Program-made: the position numbers and the translations under genes
Source: Trogon surrucura
Lineage: Eukaryota > Chordata > Aves > Trogoniformes > Trogonidae
Assembly (NCBI GenBank): GCA_020746105.1
Contig: CM036633.1
Coordinates: forward strand, 10,958,501 to 11,022,500
DNA length: 64,000 nucleotides
Direction: 5' to 3'
In this document: positions 1 to 11,700 of the stretch, piece after piece
Layout: each line of letters opens with the position of its first letter
How positions within the stretch are numbered: the first letter of the stretch is position 1
Notes under the pieces: generated by a model
The model's input: only the letters and a program-made list of their open reading frames with translations
Told to the model about the DNA's origin: nothing
The model's database searches: none

Positions 1-11
1 GCCTCACTTCG

Positions 12-33
12 CCCCCCCCCCCCCCCCCCCCCC
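12..33. repeat. Poly-C homopolymer run (22 C)
   Basis: An uninterrupted run of 22 C followed by G and another short C run. The minus strand is a G22 tract, able in principle to form G-quadruplexes. It sits at the window edge, so flanking context is missing. Long homopolymers are also common assembly-error sites, so the exact length is uncertain. Confidence 0.9.
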
Positions 34-1553
34 GCCCCACCTCAGAGTGGAAAAAGAGAATTTCTGGTGCCATAGCACTGGTTTGCTACAACAATCATAA
101 TTCAGGGACACCCTAAACACTGCAGAGCTGTTACTTAGTATTTTACTGGGATATTTCTAACAGTTCCATCCCTGCTATGGTGAGTACATAGCACTAGGAG
201 CATTCAAATTCTGAATATTCATCAGGTTTTCCATTTTGGCATAGGGTCATCAAGCCCAGAAACCTTCCTGCATCCAAGAGTCACCCCGCAAGTGGCAAAC
301 AGTGCTACTCCTTCTCAGTGGGTATGGAGCACACGGGAGGAACTCTCACTTGGGATGCTCAGGTTGAAGGAGGCTTTCAAGGTTTACTTGCAGAACAGGT
401 ACCACTGACCACTCTTGACCACACCTGTTCCAAATTGCTCTGCTTAAAAAAAACCACCACAAACCGTAAAGATTGCCCAACCACAGGGATGGACCCACCT
501 TACTAGAAGTAAGATGGTGAGCTGCTCACCGCTGTACTCTTCAGGGGTGAATAGAGAACAGGGAAGCAGAAGAAGACAAAGCCTCCTCCGAACATATGCC
601 AGACCCTTTTTCTGGTCACCACCATGACCTTTAAACTGCAAGAGCAGCTGAACTCCACAGCTAATGAGTTTCCAGGCCTCCCTTGGCAGTCGTTCCTCCT
701 GACAAAATTCATCATGCGCTTTGGCATGAGTAGCTAGCTTCACTGTCTGTGCTTTTGGGAAGGTCTGTCAGGAATGACACAGGATGATGTGCACTGCATC
801 GGCCTGAAGTATCTTTAGATACATCTTGGGATTAGCCCTTTATTTTTCCATACACAGCTTTTGCTGCCAGAGGCAGAGGAAGACCAACTAAAGCCAAGAG
901 ATAACAGGCAAAATGCTCTTTTCATCACGGTTTTCTGATTTGACAAGAAAACCTCGTTTCCCCAAGCAGGGTCAGACTTGCCATGGAGCTGGACATGCCA
1001 ACAGCCTTTGTATGTCCCAGTGAAGCCCAGCCAGTCCCGAGCACCATGCTCATGCCCCTTTTCCCCCCCATATATCTGAACTGCCTAGAGCCTGCCTTGG
1101 AAAAGGAAATGAATTTCCTCCCGGCTGCTGCTTCTCCGCAGAATTGCCTTTTGGGAAGCTTCAATAACACCAATTCCCTCCTGCATTCAAGTACCCCTGA
1201 ACGAATGACCCTGCTAGTGGTGCAGTTTTTCCCTTCGCCCGCCTCCCCCCTTCTCACTCTCCCCCAACTTTGATTTGATCAGGCCAAATCTGAAATGATG
1301 TGTGAAAGTAATGATATTTTGTAATTAAATCTCTGGTGATGGTGCCTCTAATTTGTGGTACATGCATTGTTCATAAGGAAAAAGGCATCAATTCATTTTC
1401 TGACTGGCTACTCCAGGGACTCGTAATTAGACCCAGTTCATCTCTTGCTGCCTTGCATATTAAAGAGCTACTGAAACGCAAAGGGAATTTGGGAAAGGTT
1501 TTTTTTTTTAAACCTTCTAATAATGTTAGCTCAATTAGAAACACTCAGGAAAT
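34..1553. other. Non-coding stretch, no recognisable gene
   Basis: Unique-looking sequence of mixed composition. Short open frames on both strands, for example around 925-1273, overlap each other antisense and show no known domain; I read them as chance. A run of 11 T lies at 1499-1509. No promoter or splice structure could be supported. Confidence 0.6.
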
Positions 1554-1588
1554 AAAAAAAAAAAAAAAAAGAAAAAAGAAAAAAAGGA
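1554..1588 (+). repeat. A-rich purine tract
   Basis: Seventeen consecutive A (1554-1570), then A runs interrupted by single G up to a purine tail. It could be a microsatellite or the A-tail of an old retroposed sequence. No retroposed gene body is recognisable upstream, so simple repeat is the safer call. Confidence 0.85.
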
Positions 1589-4500
1589 GAATGTTCTGGA
1601 TCATCCATAAAATGGAGGCAGAATTTTGAACGAACTGGCCAGGGCTGAGCATTCATGGACCTGCTGCCAAGACTGGGAACCAGTTTTACCTCTTAAAAGT
1701 TGTGATGTTTTCACTATTATGTGTAAAAAAAACACACTACAATACACGAGACAGAATCCTGCTTTAAGATGCTGCCCTTCTGCTCTCCCTCCAAAATAAA
1801 GGAAGCAAACTTTGATTTACTACAGTTTGAAGGGGAACATCAAGGAAACACATGAAAGAGCACAATGTTGTAGAAAAGGAAACGAGCCAGCAGACACAAG
1901 TTATTTTGTAGGGTCAAAGCCATAAATGTGTATTTACATAGCACATTATTATACATTCACATACTTGCTGGGAACATTTTACAGAAAGACGTGGATGGAG
2001 TATACTCAGTTCTGTTGTAGTTACCAAATAACATAAAAGCAAATTCAGTAGGTACTGGCAATAATAAACAACAGCCCCCAAAGATTCCCTGAGCTTCCCA
2101 CTTGCAGCAGTGTGAGAGACTACATTCCCATCCCACGTGGATTTTAAGAGAACAAATTCTCTCCTTGAACTAGCATCAAGATGAATTCTCTAAAGCACTT
2201 ATGCCCTGGTCATCTAGAAAAAAAACAAACAACACCCTCAAAAAACCAAAACAAGTCGCTTGGGTTAGGAATATTTGAGTCTGGTCTTTCCAACACTTAG
2301 GAGGAATCAACTTTGTCAGTGTTTGCTTCCCAAGTGAATGTTCCCTCAATATGAGAATTAAATACTTTAAACAGAACGAGGCAGAAACAAATCACTGTCG
2401 TTTTTGAAACTCTTTTTGTGCCTTCGAAGTCACTTTTCAAGGAAAAACCATCCTGGAGAACAATTCAAATCTGAGAAATCTGCATTTCCTAACAAAACCA
2501 CCCAGCAGCAGCAGCAGCTTCAGAACCGCTGCCCAGCTCCCTGTGCCCCAGCGCTCCTCGCCCACTGCCCGTGACCTCTGCTTTGGCAGCCCCAGCTATA
2601 GGAGGTGCCTTATGTTGGTGACATCCAGGCATTCGACTCACGCAAATGAAACCATAACAACCATTTTAGCCACCAGACATCCTTGCCACCCTGACAGCCA
2701 CGCTTTTGGCTCTCCTGGTGCAGCCAGATACAGACTGTCAATCAGAGAATCATTCCTAGCTCAGCACAGGGAATTTAATTCAGAGCTCCCACTCAACGTG
2801 TGGGATTTGTGCTCATCCTCACCATGTCACAGGAGGCACTTGATTTGCTCTGGCACCTGCAGGTATTCTTCCTTTGAGGGGAGCAGGGCAGCATGTGAGA
2901 TTATCACTACGCATCCAGCTTTAAAATGCTCCCTGCCAAAATGAGCACGAGTAAAAGGAAAGGAGCAAGAACTTGAGGAACTTGAAGGAATTAGGATCCT
3001 CTCTGTCAAGAGCAGCCAGGCCAGCACACACCTGCAGCACAAACACCAAACGGAAAGTTGGTAAAACTGGATATTTACTGTGGGACATCATTGGGGCGCA
3101 GGTTAAAGTGCTGCCCTTTTCACTGACGAAACAAATAACAGAACAGCAGGGAACAGGCTTCACCTGGAAACACACGCTGACACCTCAGTTAACCGAGGTG
3201 CTGCAGAGATGAGCAAATATCAACAAAATCCCTACACTTTTAAACAGAAAGCTATTTTCAGTTAATTCCTCTGTTTTTATGGGGAATCCCAGCATCCAGC
3301 AGAGCCTCCCAAACCCTTGCCACGCTGAGTTCAGCTCCTGTGGCTGGGCAGTCGCCAGCAGCCAGGGTGCAACAGTGCCGGGATAGCAACCCTCCTCCCC
3401 TGCCCACCCAAAGCCCCCCACCCATCACCAACCGGGGCCATACTGAGGGTTTGCTGATGCGTTGGGGCTGTGGCCATCATTTCTAACAGGGAAAGGTATC
3501 AACATTTCAAAAGAGTTTAATTATTCCAAGAATGCTTAGCTATTAGCAAAGACAAGAGAGCTCAGGGCTATTTTTCAGCATTAATTTTCCATTTGAAATG
3601 AATTCCTTTTGGTTACACTTTTTAAATGTTTCTTTTAATTAGACGCAATTACTTCAGAAGAATTGCTTTTATTTCTAAGCCTGAGATCTCAATGATAAAG
3701 CTGTTAACTGGTCGAGCTGAATGCTGTGTATGGCTCATTTAGCTGGTACACTAAAGTATATTGAACTAGGAAATTATACAGTGAATCAGCTATTAATTCA
3801 TTTTATGATCCTTTCACTCTAACATCGTGAATGAGATCTTCGGGGGGAAATTTAGTCACAATACATATAATTGTTCAACTATATATATGCCACTGGTTTA
3901 CTACTCTAAGGTTACAGGCACTGCAGAGCTAATCAGAGTGCAACTGTGCAAACAGCATTGACTCCTGACTCCTGGGGCTACAAGGAGCATCGCTGCAGCC
4001 TGCGAGGCATCCTAGGGCTGGAGGTGCCCTGGGATAAGCAAAAGGACAAGCCATGGACATGTCCTCTGTCCAGAGCTGGGAAAAACGAAACTGCAAATTT
4101 TCTGTTTGGTGCTGCTGGGAATCACCTTCCAGGTACATGCCCACACACACCAGTGCTCAGTTCTCTCCAAGGGGTCTCACCCAATCAATACATTTCTTCA
4201 AAACAGGTTTTACTTGAACTATGACTTGTCCCCTTCATACGGGTGGTTAATTGAGTAGCTTCTACAGTAGCAACTAATTCTGTGTGGGGAGGACCAGCGC
4301 TGGTGAAGAAACACCTATGTGACATCGTGCAGCACAGGATCCCTCCCTTCTGCCAAAATTGTGCCTATTGCAGCACCTCATCCTCCAGCTTTGCTCCTCA
4401 TTCGGGTGTCTGTGTGGCTGATCCTGCAATGGAGGTGTTGGGGCAAAAAGAGTTGTCACAATGGGCACATGCGTGTCCCAGCACGGTGTGGGAGATGGGC

Positions 4501-6729
4501 TCTGACCCTTCACTACCTGCTTGGAGCCTCTCTGGGAAATCTGGGAAAGCCTGAGCTGAGCCCCTTGGTCTTAGTCTAAAATCCTGCCCATAATACCACT
4601 GGTTTCTCAGACCACTGATGGGCTGTAATGCTGCTTTAAACTCATCCTCACAGGTCAAGAGGCTGTTAAGAATGTCTGGTTAAGAAAACCCAGAAGGACA
4701 CAAGGATTTGTGCTTCAACTCCCAACACTCTTTTCCTGCAAGGAACAACAAATTGCCACCCCCAGCACACAACCAATGAGGGAACCTGGAGAGAGCCCCT
4801 TATCCAGAAAAAAAAATTTGCCAGCACACCGTGAGCCCTGCTAGCATTGCAGTAGGGCTTGGATGCATGTTAAACAGTTGTATATACTGCAGAGTCACCA
4901 TATGGATATCTTTGTAATTGAAAATGAAATGTAAACCTTGGCATCCAGGGCCTTCTTCTGGAGAAATCATTGTGGAAATGTCATATAATTAATGAATTGC
5001 ATCAGCTAGCAGGGAAAAAGATATTTTAACCATGGGATCAAGGGACTTTATTACTGTAGATGGACTAAATCTATATCTTCCAGCATAGATCAGTCCTGAC
5101 AAAAGTCTGAGGCTGCCAACTGGCCAGGTTTGTTTTTACTAACTTAGCTCCCTTATTATTTTAATGAAGTCCAACTGATGCTGCATAGAAGCCAATTTTT
5201 CTAAATGCTGCCAATAAATTAAAATAAAGATGTTGTGTTGAAGATTGGCAGGTGTCTCCCTGCAGATTTTATCAAGTTTCCGACAAAAGCCACGGCCAAA
5301 CATCGTCTATGGAAAGCAGCAAGGCAGTGGAGCTTAGAGCAATTAGCAAAATTGTGCCAGCTCTGCACCTAGCAGTGGGGATGCACACAGAGGGGATCCC
5401 CTTGGACTGCTTAGCTGTAGGTCTAGGGCTTATAGTGGGGGCTTTGGGCTGGTGTTACAGATTCTGTGTGGGTGTGGGACCCATCCTCATGCCCGGGGAC
5501 TCCAGAGGGCTCCGGAGCTGGGCTGTGGCTGGAAGCAACACAGCTCGTGTTTGCTCTGGCAGGAGGGAGATCAGCTGAGATTGTCTTGGTCTGGAAATTT
5601 AATGGCAAACTGCCAGTGACACAGCCTACATGGGAGGAGACTGTCGGGCAAGCACTCGCTCTTTGCTGCAGTCTGGGCTTTCCCTACCACAAAGCTCTTG
5701 TTCTTCAAAGCATCTACAGGAGGCAGGAGCACTCATGCATCCTCTCCTGGAGGAGGCTGCTGAATTCACTACAACCCTCCTCCTTCCAGGACAGGACAGC
5801 CCAGATCCTCAGGGTGTCAGCCACGTGCTCGTCCTCCCCACACAGCCTTGATGTTCAGATGTCCCCAAATCATCTTTGCTGACATGTCCCAGCTATCTAC
5901 CTGGGCCAGCCCATAACCTCAGTCCTCTGCTGCCCATAGCAAGAGAGAGAAACATTGCAAAATGCACATCCATCTTTATGCTGTGACAAAATGACACTTG
6001 GCAGTTTGCAGACATCCGCCTTCAAGAAACGGCTGCTGTTACGTTAGTGCAGAGCAGAGGGACTTGCACAGGCAGGTGAGGGGCTACAGGATGGAAAGTG
6101 CTTTGTGTGCAGGGCAGGATGGGGACCTGGGATCTGAATCGCCACATAAACTCAGTATCTGAGCTGGGGGGCTAATCTAGAGCTACTTTATTATATTTTT
6201 GAGATACCTCTAGATGTTCAGTTAAACCCCCGTGTTACAAAGGCTGTTTATGCAAAATGAGAAGGAAACATAAATATTAGAGCCCTACCCGTCATCAGTT
6301 CTGTCCCGCATCTACTCAGTTTCAAGGAACTTGATACTTTATTGCTCAAAAGTGTTTGCTTAATCCACGATCTGTTAGTACACAAAAAGGTACTGCTGGG
6401 GAAGCAGAACTACCGGGGGTTACAGCAAGACTATGCTTTGGTACAAACTGACTTCAGTTAACCAGCAATACAAATTAATACTAATCTGTCGCCTTTCTTA
6501 ATTACATTTATCAATTAATGAAAAACTTGAATATTGTCATTTCACATTTACATACATTTAATGGAGACAAGTTTCATTAAAATGCTTTGAAAGTTCAGAA
6601 AGACAACTGTGCTCAAGCACTCATGCCACCTCCAGAAAAACTATTCCCAGGTTGGATAGTTGTCCCTGAGCTTATTGCTTTGCACTTCGATTTCACTTGC
6701 ACTTATTATTTAAGCCTATTTTGGCAACA
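1589..6729. other. Non-coding stretch with A/T-rich islands
   Basis: No recognisable gene. A short CAG run lies near 2503-2518. Two A/T-rich islands (about 3480-3900 and 4830-5250) contain many TAAT/ATTA cores and few repeats, a texture often seen in conserved non-coding elements of vertebrate gene deserts. That reading is inference. The longest frame here, at 5466-5882, has no domain and overlaps other frames. Confidence 0.55.
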
Positions 6730-6781
6730 GAAGCTACCTGAAAAGGATCTTAAAAAAATAAAATAAATGAAGCTACCTGAA
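6730..6781. repeat. 13-bp direct repeat around an A-rich 26-bp core
   Basis: GAAGCTACCTGAA occurs at 6730-6742 and again at 6769-6781. Between them lie 26 bp that are mostly A. The arrangement resembles a target-site duplication around a tiny A-rich remnant, but a simple local duplication explains it equally well. Confidence 0.8.
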
Positions 6782-8652
6782 TTTTGCACAACTCTGCAGC
6801 CAACTCAATGGGCCCTGCTCATCTCTGTTGTGACAAAGTCTTCAGCTGCTGATTCCAGTAGTTGTAACCATCAGAGGCTACATCTTCTCACCCCTTTTGC
6901 AAGACAAGAGAAACGGGGCAAGTTTCAGGGGTTTAGGTGGAAACTGAGTCTGCACCATCGCCTCCCTGCAGAATCTGCCCAACCCATGCTTGATTTGCAC
7001 CTGCCAAGGACACACATTCATGAGGATGCTCAAGCCATTCAGACGACACTTTTGCTCTGTGGACAACAGCTGAAAATTGAGCCAGCCTGGACCAGCTCAG
7101 AAGACACTGCTAGAGCATCCTAACTGAGATGTGCACACAGACACTTGTGTTCTCCACAGCTCACATCCTCTCTTTGTGGTGTCTCCCTTTCCCTCCACCA
7201 CTTTCAGCAGTCCAGTCTTCATCTCCATTGACACCTTCCCCCCTGATTCATGGTGCTGCTTGTCTTCATATCAAGCAGAGGACAGAGATCTTTTTATAAA
7301 GAGAAATAAAACACCCTCTGTCTTGGAAGGGAAAGGTGAACAGCATATTGAAACATGCAGACCTGCTCTCCTCTTGTATTCCTGCTACCCAGCAATGTAC
7401 AGCAACAAAAGATATGATTCAGTAAAGTTATTGAGTGCCAGGCCTTCACATTTGTCTTCCAGTGACTCTTAAGTCTTCCTTTTCTCTATTGAGTTCCATC
7501 TCATTGACTTCCTATAAACACTAATACAGAGCCACAGACCCGCGGACATGCCTGGAATACAACCCACACACCTTGCAGATGCTGCCGGGGTCTGGTCTGG
7601 GCTCAGAAAGCCCAGATGTCAAACTCATGCAATATATCCAGCAGAGTATTCAAAACCACGAGTCTCCTCTGCACCCCCCCAAAACCACCTCAAGCTTATT
7701 TTCCGTTTCTCTTGTTTGTCTGTGAAACTCATGAACTTGTTCCACCTTTGGGGATTTTTCCTCAGGTGGAAGCTGAGATTTGCACACATTCACTCAGTTT
7801 CAGAAGTTTTGTGAGAAAACCCCTCCCTGCCCCACATAAGCCCAGACAATGAAACCACCAAGCAAGACGACTCGCCTCATGACACGGAAACCCTGTTAAT
7901 GCCAAACTAGATGTGGAATTCAAAGCGTGCCTCTAATTAATCACCAGTTAGCCAGCTTCGTCGGGTGGCATCTTCCATCTTGTTTCAGGCACAATGGGTT
8001 TCCTCCCCTTTTGTAGTCACACACGTTCCCCTTCCTCTTGGGCTTGATGACTGCCAACCTCCTCACCCGCTCTCCCGCCACCCCACCCTCCCATCCATCC
8101 GCCCCGTTGAAATATTAACCCAGAGCAGTGAATGCCTTTGCTGACTGCTACATAAACAACTGCCATGTAGCTACCGGTCTGCCACAGCCTCTGCTCCCTT
8201 AACATCTGAATGTTATCACTGTTGAGCGATTGCCAGGACAACAGGAGAATGGATGGACAGAACTGTCAAGGAAGATGAGCAAAACTGAGTGCAGGAGCTG
8301 CAATAAACCTGAGGAGGAGGACTTGCAGCAGGTAAGTTGTCTCCAGCAGCACACTCTGCTACCACACTTAGCCCTCCGTGATTTTTGCTGTACGAGAGAC
8401 CACTGCTGGCTCATCTCCCTGCAATATGTCCTGTAAATCACTGCCACCCACCAGCTGGGGTCCCTTGAGCACATCAGTTAGAGGACATTGTTTTAATATT
8501 CATTCAAGTCTGTATTGCTGCTGATGGACTCTGATATAGGTCCTTTACAGAAAGAGATTAAAAACAGCAGTAGTGAACTAGAGAGCTCTTTGGGCTTCTA
8601 TAGGGCACATGCTGAGACAATAAGCTCTCCTCCTTCTTTGGACCCAAGACTC
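6782..8652. other. Non-coding stretch, no recognisable gene
   Basis: Mixed-composition sequence with several open frames (for example 6767-7123 and 7131-7472) that lack any family signature and have no splice or promoter context. The segment about 8040-8105 is pyrimidine-rich. Nothing else could be supported. Confidence 0.55.
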
Positions 8653-8727
8653 AACCCTTGTGTGGCTCACAAGGGTTCAAAACCCTGAAATACTAGCCCA
8701 GAAAAATCAGAACCCATTCAATGGGTT
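8653..8727. repeat. Cluster of three inverted repeats (hairpins)
   Basis: Three perfect inverted repeats lie within 75 bp. AACCCTTGTG (8653-8662) pairs with 8668-8677 across a 5-nt loop. AGGGTT (8672-8677) pairs with 8681-8686 across CAA. AACCCATT (8711-8718) pairs with 8720-8727 around a single C. The arm at 8672-8677 is shared by the first two stems, so they exclude each other. All stems use the same GGGTT/AACCC core. The function is unknown. Confidence 0.85.
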
Positions 8728-11700
8728 CAGAACTCTCACACAAGGAAACTGGACCCTTCAACAAATTTAATCACAAGTCTCTAAACCTTCCTTGGGACAC
8801 AGTTAGGAAGTGTTGTCCAGGCTGTTCATGGCAAAGGTAAATCCAGACAGCCCAGCTTAACCTGCCTGAAGATTTACTGTGAATCCCTGGCCATCAGCAG
8901 GGACAGACAGCTTGTTTTAAAGTCTTATGCTTCCCAAGTACAGCACTGCAGGCTCAAACACATGTGGGCACAGAACTTCTCACAAGCACAAGCACTTCCT
9001 TAATCTGGTGCTGAGCAGAACAGTAGCCCGGCAGGAAAGCAATGCTACTACTTGTGATTTTTCACACTTTCACAACCTACACCAGCTCCCACGCTCTCCT
9101 GTACTTGGTGGGATAAAGCAGAGAAGGTGATAAAACATCTGATGATGCAGGTGGCACCATCTGCTCCCTCACCAGCTGCTGCTGCAGTGAGAGCATCTTT
9201 CTCTATGAATTATTAGAGAATCAAGGTGACCACATATGAAGCAGCTTTCAGGATGGTCCCAGCACAGGAGAGAGCAGTTCTCATGTTAGCAAATCTTGAA
9301 CCTACAGCCACCAATTGTCAGTGCTTTCCTATAGGCCATGTCAAGCTCTGGGCATCATATAAAACTTGACACCGATGGAAGGTAACCAGTTTCCAGAGTC
9401 TCCAATGGATCTCTACCCACAGAATTATTTCAGAGCTGAACACAAGGCCCTTGGTGCAAAGCATGGGACTGTGCAATCCAGAGGCTGGAGTTACCACACT
9501 GAGGAGCACTTCAGCCCCTGTTCCATGAGTATCTTGAGGAGAGAGAATTTGGTCTATTGTACATGCAAGATCTGTCAGATTGGTGTGAGGCCTCTGGGTA
9601 CGCAGCCTGCTTAGACCGCGACACATGCATCAGCCAGATTTGCTGCTTCTGCAGCTACCAGCTAACCTCTTCTATGAGTCTGCATACAAGAAAAGTGCCT
9701 GCAGTGTTTTTGTTCTCCAGAATACATGTCTGCAGCTGTGACTATGTTGCTGGATAAGAAGGATCCAACCCCATTCTCTAACCTGTGCTCCCTCCCATCC
9801 TTGCTGTGCGCATCCAATAGCTCAGAGAGACTAAACCCTGAAGCAGCAGCACACTTAGCCTACAGTCTCCTTCAGGAGTGTTAACACACCCTCTTATTTT
9901 ACTGAAGGTCACATCCAGCTAAATTGTATCTTTTACAAAGGATATGCAAAATAGCTCCAGCCAACCTACTCCAAAAAAGCCTCTTTAGCTGTTTCAGTGA
10001 CAAGGTTTTTCCTACACAAAGCTCTTGGTTACATTGTCCTTCTGCAGAAGGGTGTGTGGAGCAAGTTAATATCTTACTCATCATTGGAATTTGTCATTAC
10101 AATGGAGTTCTGTTTTGGTATCAGCTTCTACTGTGAAAGACCAAGAAATGGAAAACTGCAAGGAAGTAGCAAAAAGCTGCTAAAATGAACAGTAAACCAG
10201 GGTCTTAAGATTTAGGGGCACAGTGACATCATTGCACATTTTTCTAAGCATAAAAAAAGATGGCAGTACTGTGGTACCCTCAAACACAGAAACTGAAATG
10301 GGTCTTGGGCTTTTGCTGCTGCGTCTATGTCCAGGGTGTTTATATCAGCTGTCAGATCAGGATAAGAGTGAGTGGGCTAATGATAATTATTCAGATACGA
10401 TACCAATGATATTATACATTGCTTGGTGATTATTTCAAATCAATGCAGTCTTAAGGACAGGTACAATTATTTCTCAACAGAAGAGCAGTGGCTGAACCCT
10501 GACAGCTCATCAGGACACTGTAATAGGACAGTCATGTACTTTCCTCTGTTAAGCAAAGGGAAGCAAGGTGCTGGAGTAGCTTCTCCTTATTTGCAATTTT
10601 ACTTTCCTTTAGAACAGAATGGCTTTCATCTCACCTCTGCCAGCATCTCTATTTTGCTGACTCTTCTCCAGGTGTGCTGGAAAGGGAGGCTGAACTGCAG
10701 AGAGCCCTTGTAATTAAGGTTGAGCAAGCTCGTCAGCCAGATTGCAACCACACAAGCATCTACCAAAACCCAGTTATGCTCTGTTAGTGCAGCTCACTCC
10801 AAAATGGAATAAAAATATTTCTTTGAGTTTATGGGAGTGAGGCTGGATGTCATTCATGAGAATTTACAGAGCCTTTTAGATTGTTAGTTCCAAATACCAG
10901 TGCTTGGAAGAGGAGGTGAAAACGGTTTAAACCGATTACCATTTCACCAGTACCCTATTTCCAGCAGCAGCAAGCAGAAGTTGCTTGGAGAAGAATATAA
11001 AGTTAACTATCCTTCCAGACTCCAGCTCTGCAGATCAGGGACTCCCCTGAGCCAGAAAGGATCATTTTGTTTAATGGACGTGGCTGGATTTTTCTCCCAT
11101 GCATTTGTCTAATTGCACTTGGAAGCCTCCTACACTTGCCACTGTGGTTAAGGAGCTGAGCTGGGATGAGCTCGACCAGTTTCAGCTCGAGCTCAGTGAG
11201 AAGGCAGTGTCCTACGTGCAGTGTCTGGGGACATGACTGACACTTTCAATTCAGTTGCTAGAGGTTAAAGGGATGCCAGAACTGTCAGGGCTAGATGAAA
11301 TCTCCCATGAATTGCTTTGCAAGAGCACTGTGGTGCCTGGAAAAAACATTACACTTGCTGGAACAGGAAGCATTGCTCTCCAACAGTTAATCCTGCCCTC
11401 CTCACTAGCAGTGAGATTCAGGGTGAAGACAGATCAATGGACAGCATGTTTTATCTTTCTTTTAAGTAGCAACCTACTAAAGGTAAAAGATCAGTTACAT
11501 CTCTAGGCTAGAAAAAAATTGCCTTCATTTTAAAACAAAGCCACAATATTGTAAGTCATCGCTGAATTTTATGTTCAAAGGCTTTTCTTTGAGAGGTGAA
11601 GTGTAACTAGATAAAAGTGATAACTAGACAAATGCCTTTCCCTGTCCCCTCCCTGTCAGGCTGTCTCCTGACAGACTGACTTCTGGCAGCAGATACCACT

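Noticed and set aside
4052..4061. GGACATGTCC as a p53 half-site
   Set aside because: Only one half-site; no second half-site at the required spacing.
8672..8687. AGGGTTCAAAACCCT as a tRNA T-arm
   Set aside because: The stem pairs, but the loop is only 3 nt and no other tRNA arms are present; treated as part of the hairpin cluster.
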